64,000 bases of DNA from Cellulomonas gelida (GTDB taxonomy: Bacteria; Actinomycetota; Actinomycetes; Actinomycetales; Cellulomonadaceae): positions 21,534 to 85,533 of the forward strand of contig NZ_BJLQ01000014.1 in the NCBI RefSeq assembly GCF_006538725.1. The letters run 5' to 3'. The notes beneath the pieces were generated by a model. It searched no databases. It was not told the DNA's origin and saw only the letters and a program-made list of their open reading frames with translations. The position numbers were made by a program, and so were the translations under genes. Of this stretch, positions 39,287 through 48,472 are shown piece by piece (position 1 is the first letter of the stretch; every line of letters starts with the position of its first letter).

Positions 39287-41086
39287 TCAGAGGCCGAGCT
39301 CGGCCTCGAACGCGCCCTCCTCGAGCCGGGCCTTGATGGCGGAGAGGTACCGCGAGGCGTCCGCGCCGTCCACGAGCCGGTGGTCGTAGGACAGGCAGAG
39401 GTAGCACATCGACCGGACCGTGATGACGTCCTCGCCTTCGGGGCCCTTCACCACGGCGGGGCGCTTGACGATCGCGCCCGTGCCGAGGATCGCCGACGTG
39501 CCGCCGGGGACGATCGGCGTGTCGATGATCGCGCCGCCCGAGCCGGTGTTGGTCACCGTGAACGTCGCGCCCGAGAGCTCGTCGGGACCGATCTTGTTGT
39601 TCCGCGTGCGGGTCGCGAGGTCCGCGATCTTGCGGGACAGACCGGCCAGGTTGAGATCGCCCGCGTCGCGGACCACGGGCACGACGAGGCCGCGCTCCGT
39701 GTCGACCGCGATGCCGACGTTCTCCTGACCGTGGTACGTGATCTGGTTGCCCTCGAGGACGCCGTTGATCTTCGGGAACGCCTTGAGTCCCTCGATGGCG
39801 GCGAGCACGAAGAACGGCAGGAACGTGAGGTTCGTGCCCTCGCGCGCCTTGAAGTCCTCCTTCGCGGCGGCGCGCAGGCGCGCGATCTTGGTCACGTCGA
39901 CCTCGACCACGGTCGTGAGCTGCGCCTGCGTGTGCAGGGCCTCGACCATGCGCTCGGCGATGATTTGGCGCAGTCGGCTGGCCTTCTCGGTCGTGCCGCG
40001 CAGCGGCGAGACCGTGGGCACCTTGGCGGCCGGTGCGGGAGCGGCAGCGGCGGGCGCGGCGGCGGGCTGCGCGGCGGCGGCCTTGGCGGCCTCGGCCTTC
40101 GCGGCGGCCTCCAGCACGTCCTCCTTGCGGATGCGGCCACCGACGCCGGTGCCCGTCAGGGACGCGACGTCGACACCCTTCTCCGCGGCGAGCTTGCGCA
40201 CGAGCGGCGTGAGGTAGCCGCCCGAGGCTGCCGGCGCTGTCGCAGTCTCGCCAGCGGAGGCTGCGGCCGGAGCAGCCGGGGCTGCGGGAGCCGGTGCCGC
40301 CGCAGCGGGAGCCGGTGCCGGGGTCGCGGGCACCGGCGCCGGCGCCTGCGCGGCGGGCACGGGTACCGGGGCGGCCTCGGCGGGAGCCGGAGCCGGAGCG
40401 GCGGCCGGGGCGGCCTGCTGCGTCGCGGACCCGATGCGGGCCAGGACAGCGCCGACCTCGACGGTCTCGTCCTCCTGGACGAGGATCTCGGTCAGCGTGC
40501 CGGCCAGCGGCGACGGGATCTCGGTGTCGACCTTGTCGGTCGAGATCTCGAGCAGAGGCTCGTCGACCTCGACGGCGTCACCGACGGACTTGAGCCAGCG
40601 CGTGACCGTGCCCTCGGTGACGGACTCGCCGAGCGCGGGCAGCGTGACGTCCTGCGCGTCGCCTGCGGCCGCCGCCTGCGCGGGTGCCTCCTGCGCCGAC
40701 GCGGCGGGCGCGGCCTCCTCGTGCTGCTCGGGCGACTGCTGAGCGGGCGCCGCCTCGGCGGCGGGCTGCTCGACGGGAGCCTGCTCGGCAGGGGCCTCCT
40801 GCGCGGCGGGCTGCTCGGCCGGCGCCTCGTCGGACGACCCGGCGCCCTCGCCCGAACCGATCACGGCGAGCGCTGCGCCGACCTCGACCGTCTCGTCCTC
40901 CTGGACGAGGATCTGCTCGAGCACGCCGGCGAACGGCGACGGGATCTCGGTGTCGACCTTGTCGGTGGAGATCTCGAGCAAGGGCTCGTCGACCTCCACG
41001 GTGTCGCCGACGTTCTTCAGCCAGCGGGTGACGGTGCCTTCGGTGACGGACTCACCGAGCGCAGGAAGCTGCACGTTCTGGGACAT
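39287..41086 (-). CDS. sucB: 2-oxo acid dehydrogenase E2, dihydrolipoamide succinyltransferase type
   Basis: A 599-residue E2 with two lipoyl domains (each with [14 protein letters not shown] around the lipoyl Lys, near residues 43 and 184), Ala/Pro-rich linkers, a peripheral-subunit-binding domain ([36 protein letters not shown]) and the acyltransferase core ending with the [10 protein letters not shown] motif. Actinobacteria often use such an E2 for pyruvate and 2-oxoglutarate dehydrogenase complexes, so the annotated succinyl specificity is uncertain. It follows lpdA by 27 bp in the same direction. Confidence 0.93.
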   Translation of the reverse strand: MSQNVQLPALGESVTEGTVTRWLKNVGDTVEVDEPLLEISTDKVDTEIPSPFAGVLEQILVQEDETVEVGAALAVIGSGEGAGSSDEAPAEQPAAQEAPAEQAPVEQPAAEAAPAQQSPEQHEEAAPAASAQEAPAQAAAAGDAQDVTLPALGESVTEGTVTRWLKSVGDAVEVDEPLLEISTDKVDTEIPSPLAGTLTEILVQEDETVEVGAVLARIGSATQQAAPAAAPAPAPAEAAPVPVPAAQAPAPVPATPAPAPAAAAPAPAAPAAPAAASAGETATAPAASGGYLTPLVRKLAAEKGVDVASLTGTGVGGRIRKEDVLEAAAKAEAAKAAAAQPAAAPAAAAPAPAAKVPTVSPLRGTTEKASRLRQIIAERMVEALHTQAQLTTVVEVDVTKIARLRAAAKEDFKAREGTNLTFLPFFVLAAIEGLKAFPKINGVLEGNQITYHGQENVGIAVDTERGLVVPVVRDAGDLNLAGLSRKIADLATRTRNNKIGPDELSGATFTVTNTGSGGAIIDTPIVPGGTSAILGTGAIVKRPAVVKGPEGEDVITVRSMCYLCLSYDHRLVDGADASRYLSAIKARLEEGAFEAELGL

Positions 41087-41113
41087 GACCGCGTCGTCTC
41101 CTTCGATTCCAGG

Positions 41114-42499
41114 TCAGTTGTGGGCGTGCAGCGGCTTGCCGGCGAGGGCCAGGTGGGCCTCGCCGAGCGCCTCGTTCTGCGTCGGGTGGGCGTGGACCAG
41201 GGCGGCGACGTCCTCCGGGTACGCCTCCCAGTTCACGATGAGCTGGCTCTCGCCGATGAGCTCGCCGACGCGCGCGCCGATCATGTGCACGCCGACGACG
41301 GGGCCGTCCTTCTGGCGCACGAGCTTGACGAAGCCCTGCGTGCCGAGGATCTTGCTCTTGCCGTTGCCGGCCAGGTTGTACTCGAGCGACTCGACGCCGT
41401 CCTCGCCGTAGAGCTCCTTGGCGCGCGCCTCGGTCACGCCCACGGAGGCGACCTCGGGCTCGGAGTACGTCACGCGGGGGATGCCCGACTCGACGATCGG
41501 CTGCGGGTTGAGGCCCGCGATCTGCTCGGCGACGAAGATGCCCTGCGCGAACCCGCGGTGCGCGAGCTGCAGGCCGGGGACGATGTCGCCGACGGCCCAG
41601 ATGTTCGCGACGCCCGTGTGCAGCTTCTCGTCGGTGATGACGAAGCCGCGGTCGAGCGTGATGCCCTGCTCCTCGAAGCCGAGGCCCGAGGTGCTCGGCC
41701 CGCGGCCGACGGCCACGAGCAGCACGTCCGCGTCGAACGTCTTGCCGTCCTCGAGCGAGACGTGCACGCCGTTGTCGTCCTGCGTGACGCCGGAGAACCG
41801 GACGCCGAGGTTGAACGCGATGCCGCGCTTGCGGAAGGCACGCTCGAACGCCTTGCTCAGCGCCTCGTCCTCGTTGGGGACCAGGTGCGGCAGGGCCTCG
41901 ACGATCGTGACGTCCGCGCCGAACGACTTCCACACGCTCGCGAACTCCGAGCCGATCACGCCGCCGCCGAGGATGACCGCGGACTGCGGGATCCAGTCGA
42001 GCTGCAGCGCCTGGTCGGACGTGATGACCCGGCCGCCGATCTCGAGGCCGGGCAGCGAGCGCGCGTACGAGCCGGTCGCGAGCACGATGTGCTCGCCGGT
42101 CAGCGTCTGGCCGTTCACCTCGACCGTGTTCGGGCCGGTGAGCTTGCCGTAGCCCTCGACGACGGTGATGCCGCGCGACTTGATGAGCCCCTGCAGACCC
42201 TTGTACAGGCCGCCGATGACGGTGTCCTTGTACTGGTTCACGCCGGGCATGTCGACGTGGTCGAGCGTCGTGTGCACGCCGTAGTGCGCGCCCTCGCGGG
42301 CGTTGTCGGCGAGCTCGGCGGCGTGCAGGAGCGCCTTGGTCGGGATGCAGCCCTTGTGCAGGCAGGTCCCACCGACCTTGTCGGCCTCGACGAGGGCGAC
42401 GGTCTTGCCGAGCTGGGCGGCGCGCAGGGCAGCCGCGTAGCCACCGCTTCCCGCTCCCAGGACGACGATGTCGAAGGCGGTGCCGGTGGTCTCGGCCAC
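41114..42499 (-). CDS. lpdA: Dihydrolipoamide dehydrogenase (E3)
   Basis: A 461-residue FAD enzyme that reoxidises the lipoyl arms of E2. GTG 42499 has GAGGAG upstream. The FAD motif FDIVVLGAGSGGYAAALRAA and the redox disulfide GGTCLHKGCIPTK are present, as is the NAD motif VILGGGVIGSEFASVWKSFG and the C-terminal VHAHPTQNEA with the catalytic His-Glu pair. It is the first gene of an lpdA-sucB pair, and the 'THPTLSE'-like motif is typical. Confidence 0.96.
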   Translation of the reverse strand: MAETTGTAFDIVVLGAGSGGYAAALRAAQLGKTVALVEADKVGGTCLHKGCIPTKALLHAAELADNAREGAHYGVHTTLDHVDMPGVNQYKDTVIGGLYKGLQGLIKSRGITVVEGYGKLTGPNTVEVNGQTLTGEHIVLATGSYARSLPGLEIGGRVITSDQALQLDWIPQSAVILGGGVIGSEFASVWKSFGADVTIVEALPHLVPNEDEALSKAFERAFRKRGIAFNLGVRFSGVTQDDNGVHVSLEDGKTFDADVLLVAVGRGPSTSGLGFEEQGITLDRGFVITDEKLHTGVANIWAVGDIVPGLQLAHRGFAQGIFVAEQIAGLNPQPIVESGIPRVTYSEPEVASVGVTEARAKELYGEDGVESLEYNLAGNGKSKILGTQGFVKLVRQKDGPVVGVHMIGARVGELIGESQLIVNWEAYPEDVAALVHAHPTQNEALGEAHLALAGKPLHAHN

Positions 42500-42692
42500 G
42501 TGCAGACTCCTCAGCTCAAGGACGACGGGTCGGCGGACCGCGCGCTCGAGGCGTGGGTCTGCCCAGTCGCCGACCATCTTGTCATCCAAGCCGCGACCGA
42601 ACGAACCCGGGGCGCACGATTCCGGGTGTGATGCTGGGAACAGTCATCCCACGAATCGTCGGTGAGTGCGCCCGCGGCGGGTCCCGGGCCGG

Positions 42693-43046
42693 TCAGGACG
42701 ACGCGCGGCGCCGTTCGATCCGCTGCCGCGCGTTCCAGTCGCGCACGCGCTGCGGGTAGCCGGTGCGCTGGACGTCGTAGACCGGGATGCCGAGCGTCTG
42801 CGCGAGCTCGGCGGCGGCACGCACGTCGGGGACCCGGCGGCGCGTCCACTCGCCGTCGGTCGCCACGAGCATCACGGTCGTCGGCGTGACGTTCGTCTTC
42901 GGCTCGACGTACGCCTCGACGCCGACGCGCGTGCGCGTGAACTCCTGCAGGTGCGCGAGCGTCGCCTCGCGCACCTCCTTCTGCGACGGCTCCGCGGGCA
43001 CGGAGGCGTCGTTCGCTCGACGCGACGACCGTCGGAACAGACCCAT
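42693..43046 (-). CDS. Hypothetical protein between lpdA and pepA
   Basis: A 117-residue protein from ATG 43046. No recognised enzyme motif. It has a basic N-terminus (MGLFRRSSRRAND), a helix (KEVREATLAHLQEFTRTRVG), two strands (TPTTVMLVATDGEWTRRRVP) and GIPVYDVQRTGYPQRVRDWN. It is soluble. Orthologues appear in this neighbourhood in related actinobacteria by memory, which I cannot check here. Confidence 0.65.
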   Translation of the reverse strand: MGLFRRSSRRANDASVPAEPSQKEVREATLAHLQEFTRTRVGVEAYVEPKTNVTPTTVMLVATDGEWTRRRVPDVRAAAELAQTLGIPVYDVQRTGYPQRVRDWNARQRIERRRASS

Positions 43047-43098
43047 GCGGTGAGGGTAACCGCACGACCTGGCGGTCGGCGGGCAGTTCGCGACGAGC

Positions 43099-44577
43099 TC
43101 AGGCGCGCGACTCCACGAAGGCGAGCAGCGTGCGCACACCGACCCCGGTGCCGCCGACGGGCGTGTAGTCGTGCGCGGTGCGCTCGTTGAACGCGGGTCC
43201 CGCGATGTCGAGGTGCGCCCAGGGGGACTCGCCGACGAACTCGCGCAGGAAGACGCCGGCGGAGAGCATCCCGCCCCAGCGCTCGCCGATGTTCGCGATG
43301 TCCGCGACCTTCGACTTCAGGCCCGCGCGCAGCTCGTCCGGCAGCGGCATCGGCCAGAACAGCTCGCCCGAGGCCGTCGCGGCGTCGACCACCTGAGCGC
43401 GTGCGTCCTCGGTACCCATCACGGCCGAGACACGGTGACCGAGCGCGACGACCTGCGCGCCCGTGAGGGTCGCGATGTCCAGCACCACGTCCGGCTTCTC
43501 CTCGAGCGCCGCGACCAGGCCGTCGGCCATCACGAGCCGGCCCTCGGCGTCGGTGTTGAGGACCTCGACGGTCGTGCCGCCCCGGATGGTGAGCACGTCG
43601 GACGGGCGCTGGGCCGTGCCCGACGGCATGTTCTCGGCCAGGCAGAGCCAGCCGGTGACGGCGACCGGCAGGCCGAGCTTGGCCGCCGCGACGACGGTGT
43701 GCAGCACGGCCGCCGCTCCCGCCATGTCGGACTTCATGGCCTCCATGCCCGCGGCGGGCTTGATCGAGATGCCGCCCGAGTCGAACGTGATGCCCTTGCC
43801 GACGAGCGCGACGGTCGCGCGCGGCTTGGCGGGGGAGTAGGAGACGCGCACGAGCCGCGGCGGACGGACCGAACCCTGTCCGACGCCGACCAGGCCGCCG
43901 TACCCGCCCGAGGCGAGCGCCTTCTCGTCGAGCACGGTGACCTTGAGGTTCTTGGCGCCCGCCTGCTTGACCGCGGCCTTCGCCTCGTCGGCGAACGCGG
44001 AGGGGTACAGGTCGTTGGGGGCGGTGTTCACCAGGTCGCGCGTGGCGTGGACCGCGGCCGCCACGACCTCGGCACGCGCCACCGCGTCCTGCGCGGCGCG
44101 CTCGCGCGTCCGGTCGGTGACGACCTCGACACGCGCGACGGGTGCGGCGTGCAGCGCGTGGTAGCGGCTGAACGCGTACGCGCCGAGCAGCGCGCCCTCG
44201 GCCACCGCGCCGACCGCGCCGGCGTCCGGCGTCGGGAGCGCGACGGCGACGGACTCGAGCCCGGCGAGCTCGCGCGTCGCGGCGCCGGCGGCGCGACGCA
44301 GCGCCTCGCGGCCCGCGTCCGACCCGTCGAGCTCGGTCTCGCCGACGCCCGTGAGCACGAGCGTGGACGCCTTCAACCCGATGCCCGGGATGCGGCGCAC
44401 CTCGTCGACCGCACCCGTGATGCCGAGCCGCGCGGCGTCGCGCGCGAGGAGTTGTGTGAGCTCCTTGGGCAGCCACGCGGCGTCGACCGCGTCGACCGCG
44501 TTGCCTCGGGGCCGGACGGCGACCACGACGGCGTCGACGGCGAGCTGGGCGGGGTTCTTCGAGGTCAGCGAGATCAC
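43099..44577 (-). CDS. pepA: Leucyl aminopeptidase (M17)
   Basis: A 492-residue cytosolic zinc/manganese exopeptidase. GTG 44577 has a GGGGG site upstream. The C-terminal catalytic domain shows GKGITFDSGGISIKPAAGME (metal Lys and Asp), MKSDMAGAAAVL (catalytic Lys region) and the signature NTDAEGRLVMADGL with the metal Asp/Glu. The N-terminal domain is less conserved. Length fits the family. It is divergent from a small membrane-protein pair and is monocistronic. Confidence 0.95.
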   Translation of the reverse strand: MISLTSKNPAQLAVDAVVVAVRPRGNAVDAVDAAWLPKELTQLLARDAARLGITGAVDEVRRIPGIGLKASTLVLTGVGETELDGSDAGREALRRAAGAATRELAGLESVAVALPTPDAGAVGAVAEGALLGAYAFSRYHALHAAPVARVEVVTDRTRERAAQDAVARAEVVAAAVHATRDLVNTAPNDLYPSAFADEAKAAVKQAGAKNLKVTVLDEKALASGGYGGLVGVGQGSVRPPRLVRVSYSPAKPRATVALVGKGITFDSGGISIKPAAGMEAMKSDMAGAAAVLHTVVAAAKLGLPVAVTGWLCLAENMPSGTAQRPSDVLTIRGGTTVEVLNTDAEGRLVMADGLVAALEEKPDVVLDIATLTGAQVVALGHRVSAVMGTEDARAQVVDAATASGELFWPMPLPDELRAGLKSKVADIANIGERWGGMLSAGVFLREFVGESPWAHLDIAGPAFNERTAHDYTPVGGTGVGVRTLLAFVESRA

Positions 44578-44683
44578 GCCCCCGATCGTAACCGCGCGAG
44601 CGCCCGGGACCACGGGACGCATGGCCGGGCCGTCTCGCGTCGCGACGCCGGACGGTGGTCGCCGGCGGGTAGGTTGTGCAGCC

Positions 44684-45043
44684 GTGACCGTCGTCCTCTC
44701 GCTGCTCGTCGCGCTCCTGTGCGCCGCCCTCGCGGGGTGGGCGCTGTGGTTCGTCGTCGCCGACCGCGCGGTGGTCCTGCGCCAGCTCTGGGGCGGCGCG
44801 GTGGTCGAGGGTGCCCTCGTCGTGCAGGCCGTGGTCCTGGCGATCGTGCAGGCCACGGGTGACCACGGCGTCGACGGCGTGCTCCTGTGGGGCTACGTCG
44901 TGACGCAGCTCGTCGTGCTGCCGATCGCCGCTGCGTGGGCGTTCGCGGAGCGCACGCGCTGGAGCTCGGTCGTCCTGCTCGTGGCGACGTTCACGGTCGC
45001 CTTCCTGCAGCTCCGGCTCCTGCAGATCTGGGGGACCCTGTGA
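44684..45043 (+). CDS. Four-helix membrane protein
   Basis: 119 residues from GTG 44684, nearly all hydrophobic. Four membrane segments are visible (VVLSLLVALLCAALAGWALW, VVEGALVVQAVVLAIVQATG, GYVVTQLVVLPIAAAWAFAE, VVLLVATFTVAFLQLRLLQI). No known family is recognised. The GTGA overlap with the next membrane gene points to a joint product. Both precede pyrD. Confidence 0.68.
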   Translation: MTVVLSLLVALLCAALAGWALWFVVADRAVVLRQLWGGAVVEGALVVQAVVLAIVQATGDHGVDGVLLWGYVVTQLVVLPIAAAWAFAERTRWSSVVLLVATFTVAFLQLRLLQIWGTL

Positions 45044-45480
45044 CCGACGTCGCGCGCGCCACGCGTCCCACCGGTACCGGCGGCGGGCGCCTCCTGGTCG
45101 CCGTCTACGGCGTCCTGGCGCTGGCGGCGACCGCCCGCGGTCTGTACCAGGTGACCACCAAGCTCGACGAGGCGCCGCTCGCGTACCTGCTGTCGCTGCT
45201 CGCCGGCATCGTCTACGTCGTCGCGACGATCGCCCTGGCCCGCGACCTGCGCCGCCTCGCGTGGGCCACGGTCGGCTTCGAGCTGCTCGGGGTGCTGGTG
45301 GTGGGCACGCTGTCCGTGGTCGACGTCGGCGACTTCCCCGACGAGACCGTGTGGTCGCAGTTCGGCGCGGGCTACGGCTACGTGCCGCTCGTCCTGCCGT
45401 TCGTCGGGTTGTGGTGGCTGTGGCGGACCGGCCGTGCACCGGACAGCCCCTCCTCGACGGGCGCCGCGACCGTAGGGTGA
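45040..45480 (+). CDS. Four-helix membrane protein
   Basis: 146 residues starting GTG 45040 in the stop of the preceding gene. Four membrane segments occur (LLVAVYGVLALAATARGLYQ, LAYLLSLLAGIVYVVATIAL, TVGFELLGVLVVGTLSVVDV, VPLVLPFVGLWWLWRTG). It recalls small actinobacterial integral membrane proteins of unknown role. pyrD begins 4 bp later, so all three genes are likely one operon. Confidence 0.68.
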   Translation: MTDVARATRPTGTGGGRLLVAVYGVLALAATARGLYQVTTKLDEAPLAYLLSLLAGIVYVVATIALARDLRRLAWATVGFELLGVLVVGTLSVVDVGDFPDETVWSQFGAGYGYVPLVLPFVGLWWLWRTGRAPDSPSSTGAATVG

Positions 45481-45484
45481 GCGC

Positions 45485-46540
45485 GTGTACCGCCTCCTGT
45501 TCGACCTGGTCTTCCGCCGCATGGATCCCGAGCGCGCGCACGAGGTCGCGTTCTCGCTGATCGGATTCGTGGGGCGCGTCCCCGGCCTGCGCGCCGTCGT
45601 CGGCCGCGTGTTCGCGGTCCCGGCCACGGGCGCCACGCACGTGTGGGGCCGGGCCTTCCCCGGTCGGTTCGGTCTCGCGGCAGGGTTCGACAAGAACGCC
45701 CGGGCTGTCGAGGGCCTCGCGATGCTGGGCTTCTCGTTCGTCGAGATCGGGACCGTCACCGCACACGCGCAGCCGGGTAACGACAAGCCGCGCCTGTGGC
45801 GCGTGCTCGACCGGCGTGCGCTGCGCAACCGCATGGGCTTCAACAACGAGGGCTCGCAGGTGGTGGCGCGCAGGCTCGAGCGCCTGCGGTCGACGCCGCA
45901 CGGCCGGCGGCTCGTGGTCGGCGTGAACATCGGCAAGACGAAGGTCACGCCCGCCGAGCACGCGGCGATCGACTACGCCACGAGCGCGGGCCGCCTCGCG
46001 GCGTACGCCGACTACCTCGTCGTGAACGTCTCGTCGCCGAACACCCCCGGCCTGCGCGACCTGCAGTCGGTCGAGGCGCTGCGGCCGATCCTCGAAGCGG
46101 TGCGGGAGGCGGCCGACGAGGCGACGACGCGCGCCGCGGTCGCCCCCGTCCCGCTGCTGGTCAAGATCGCGCCGGACCTGTCCGACGAGGACGTCGACGC
46201 GGTCGCCGACCTCGCCGCCGAGCTCGGCCTGGACGGCGTCGTCGCGGTCAACACGACGATCGCGCACGACCTCGGCCCCGGTGGCCTGTCCGGCCCGCCC
46301 GTGCTCGCACGCGGGCTCGACGTAGTGGCCCGGCTGCGCACCCGGCTCGGCCGCGACGCGGTGATCATCGGGGTGGGCGGCATCACGACGGCCGCCGACG
46401 CGCGCGAGTACCTCGCGGTCGGCGCGACCCTCGTGCAGGGCTACACGGGGTTCATCTACCAGGGCCCGGCGTGGGCCGCCCGCATCGGCAGGGCACTCGC
46501 AGCCGACGCGCGGCGCACGCGGGCGGCGGTGGTGCGATGA
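45485..46540 (+). CDS. pyrD: Dihydroorotate dehydrogenase (quinone), class 2
   Basis: A 351-residue membrane-associated enzyme of pyrimidine synthesis. GTG 45485. Class 2 features: the N-terminal amphipathic extension (RLLFDLVFRRMDPERAHEVA), AAGFDKNARAVEGLAMLGFS, RMGFNNEGS, and VNVSSPNTPGLRDLQ with the catalytic Ser of class 2. VNTTIAHD and GVGGITTAADAREYLAVGA bind FMN. Overlap ATGA with the following small gene. Confidence 0.95.
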   Translation: MYRLLFDLVFRRMDPERAHEVAFSLIGFVGRVPGLRAVVGRVFAVPATGATHVWGRAFPGRFGLAAGFDKNARAVEGLAMLGFSFVEIGTVTAHAQPGNDKPRLWRVLDRRALRNRMGFNNEGSQVVARRLERLRSTPHGRRLVVGVNIGKTKVTPAEHAAIDYATSAGRLAAYADYLVVNVSSPNTPGLRDLQSVEALRPILEAVREAADEATTRAAVAPVPLLVKIAPDLSDEDVDAVADLAAELGLDGVVAVNTTIAHDLGPGGLSGPPVLARGLDVVARLRTRLGRDAVIIGVGGITTAADAREYLAVGATLVQGYTGFIYQGPAWAARIGRALAADARRTRAAVVR

Positions 46541-46746
46541 CGCTGCGGCCGCAGTGGGAGTGGCGCCTCGAGGACGGGGCCGGACCGGTCGACCGTCCGG
46601 TGAGCCCGGTGTTCGGCAACCGCTATGACGCCGAGCAGTGGCTCGGGGAGCACTGGCGCGCGCTCGCCGCGCAGGGCGTGGTCGCGGCGTCGTTGCGGCA
46701 CGAGGAGCGCGGGGTCGGTCCGACGATCGCCTTCCCGCAGGCCTGA
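46537..46746 (+). CDS. Small hypothetical protein after pyrD
   Basis: 69 residues, ATG overlapping the pyrD stop by 4 bp. It has several Trp (LRPQWEWRLEDGAGPVDRPV; YDAEQWLGEHWRALAAQGVV) and no known domain. Soluble and compact. Translational coupling suggests it is expressed with PyrD. Confidence 0.68.
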   Translation: MTLRPQWEWRLEDGAGPVDRPVSPVFGNRYDAEQWLGEHWRALAAQGVVAASLRHEERGVGPTIAFPQA

Positions 46747-46756
46747 CGCGCGTCCG

Positions 46757-48238
46757 TCACACGACGACGAGCGAGCCGGTGGGTGACGACGCGCGCACGT
46801 CGTCGTCCACGCCCAGCTCCGCCCAGGCACGGGCGAGGCCGTCCACGGCCAGCTCGAGCCGGTCCGGCGGCTCGGTGAACGGCACGCGCAGGTAGCGCTC
46901 GAGGCCGGGCTCGACGCCGAACGCCGGTCCGGCCGCGACGCGCACGCCGTGCCGCGGTGCGAGCGCGGCGAGCGCGGACGACACCGGGGCACCCAGGTCG
47001 ACCCACAGCGACAGCCCGCCCGCCGGACGGTTCGGGGTCCACGACGGCAGCCGCTGGGCGATCAGCGCGCGCACGAGGTCGCGGCGCTCGCGCAGCTGCT
47101 GGCGGCGGCGTGCGAGCACGGCGTCACGGTCGGCGAGCAGGCGTGCGACGACGAGCTGGTCGAGGACCGACGAGCCGATGTCGACGTGGCCGCGGTGCAC
47201 CGTCAGCCGCCCCACGAGGTCGCGGTGCCCGCGCACCCACCCGATGCGCAGCCCGCCCCAGTAGCCCTTGGACGCCGAGCCGAGGCACGCGACGTGCGGG
47301 GACGTCCCGTCCCCGGCGAACGACGCGGGATCGGGCCCCTCGAGCGTGAGGTCGGTGAGCGCCTCGTCGCCGACGACCAGCGTGCGCGTGCGGTCGGCCA
47401 GCTCGCGCACCTGCGCGCGCGCGTCCGCGCTCAGAGACGTGCCCGTCGGGTTGCGGTGGTCGGGGATGAGATAGGCCAGCCGCGGGGACGCCTGCCGCAG
47501 TGTCGACGCGAACAGGTCGAGGTCGATGCCGTCGGGACCGGACGGCACGACCACGGGCCGCGCGGAGGCGGCGCGGACGGCGTCGATCGCGTGCGGGTAG
47601 GTCGGGTGCTCGAGCAGCACGCGGTCGCCCGGGCCGGCGTGGGCGCCGACGAGCAGGTGGATGGCCTCCTGCCCGCCCGTGGTGACGAGCACCTGGTCGG
47701 GCGTGGTCGGCGTCCCGCGCTCGGTGTAGCGCGCCGCGATCGCCGCGCGGAGCTCGGGCAGGCCACCGGGGAAGTAGCCCGTGGTGGGCAGGTAGCGGGG
47801 GAGCAGGTCGAGCGCGTCGCGGACCGCGGCGTGCAGCTCGTCGGGGGCGAACGGAGCGGCGGTGGTGAGGTCGACGAGGTCGTCGGCGCCCTGGGCCGCG
47901 CGGAACTGGCCCGTCGTCGAGGGCAGGCGCGTGGGGAGCGTGGTGACGGTGCCCGACCCGCGGCGCGAGGTGAGGTAGCCCTCGTCGCGCAGGGTGTCGT
48001 ACGCCGCGGTGGTGGTCGTGCGCGAGACCCCGAGGGCCTCGGCGAGCTCACGTTCGCTGGGCAGCCGCGTGCGCAGCGGGAGAGCGCCGGACAGGACCGC
48101 CTGGCGCAGCGCGTCCGCGAGTGCACCGTAGGCGGCACCCGGCCGCGACCACGAGCCGATGATCGAGCGGACGCCGTGGCCCGAGACGCGGCGGTCGCTC
48201 GTCAGCGGCGGCTCGGCGCGCGTGGCGGTCGAGGTCAT
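46757..48238 (-). CDS. MocR-type regulator (YczR-like GntR-aminotransferase fusion)
   Basis: A 493-residue protein from ATG 48238. The N-terminal GntR winged helix is at about 30-100 (YGALADALRQAVLSGALPLR; LPSERELAEALGVSRTTTTA). The rest is a fold-type I aminotransferase domain, with PDHRNPTGTSLS and LGSASKGYWGGLRIGW carrying the PLP Lys. MocR proteins use PLP-like effectors. It is divergent from a YczE membrane gene, the pairing known for the YczR group. A TGGCTAT-n7-ATAGCCA operator lies 20 bp before its start. Confidence 0.9.
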   Translation of the reverse strand: MTSTATRAEPPLTSDRRVSGHGVRSIIGSWSRPGAAYGALADALRQAVLSGALPLRTRLPSERELAEALGVSRTTTTAAYDTLRDEGYLTSRRGSGTVTTLPTRLPSTTGQFRAAQGADDLVDLTTAAPFAPDELHAAVRDALDLLPRYLPTTGYFPGGLPELRAAIAARYTERGTPTTPDQVLVTTGGQEAIHLLVGAHAGPGDRVLLEHPTYPHAIDAVRAASARPVVVPSGPDGIDLDLFASTLRQASPRLAYLIPDHRNPTGTSLSADARAQVRELADRTRTLVVGDEALTDLTLEGPDPASFAGDGTSPHVACLGSASKGYWGGLRIGWVRGHRDLVGRLTVHRGHVDIGSSVLDQLVVARLLADRDAVLARRRQQLRERRDLVRALIAQRLPSWTPNRPAGGLSLWVDLGAPVSSALAALAPRHGVRVAAGPAFGVEPGLERYLRVPFTEPPDRLELAVDGLARAWAELGVDDDVRASSPTGSLVVV

Positions 48239-48257
48239 GAAGCCACTGTTGCATCAA

Positions 48258-48278
48258 TGGCTATGGAATGTATAGCCA
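48258..48278. promoter_or_regulatory. Inverted repeat TGGCTAT-n7-ATAGCCA, probable MocR operator
   Basis: A perfect 7-bp inverted repeat with a 7-bp AT-containing spacer (GGAATGT) lies 20 bp upstream of the regulator ATG. It stands out in GC-rich DNA. The symmetric layout fits binding of a GntR-type dimer and autoregulation plus control of the divergent YczE gene. Confidence 0.65.
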
Positions 48279-48413
48279 GGACGCACCAGATTGGCGGTCA
48301 TGTGGGTGTGGATGATGTCGGTGATGGTGGTGGTCGCCCTGATGGCCTCTCTGGTAGCAACGATCCGGGGTGACGGGCGCACCGCCCGGCCTGTGGTGCG
48401 CGACTGGGCTGAG

Positions 48414-48433
48414 GGCACCTCGCTCGAGGTGCC
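48414..48433. promoter_or_regulatory. Near-perfect palindrome upstream of yczE
   Basis: GGCACCTCG at 48414-48422 pairs with CGAGGTGCC at 48425-48433 with only a 2-bp centre. It is about 40 bp before the YczE start. A leader hairpin, operator or attenuator are possible; the tiny loop makes a classic terminator less likely. Confidence 0.4.
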
Positions 48434-48472
48434 GCGCAGCACGTCGGTGTCCGCGTCCGTCAGGATGAAGCC

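Noticed and set aside
39227..42631. A 1134-codon open frame on the plus strand
   Set aside because: It is antisense to sucB and lpdA, whose domains and motifs are complete; long antisense frames are expected at this GC content.
42872..46267. A 1131-codon minus-strand frame spanning pepA to pyrD
   Set aside because: It mixes shadows of pepA and of plus-strand pyrD in wrong frames and has Arg-rich sequence with no domain.
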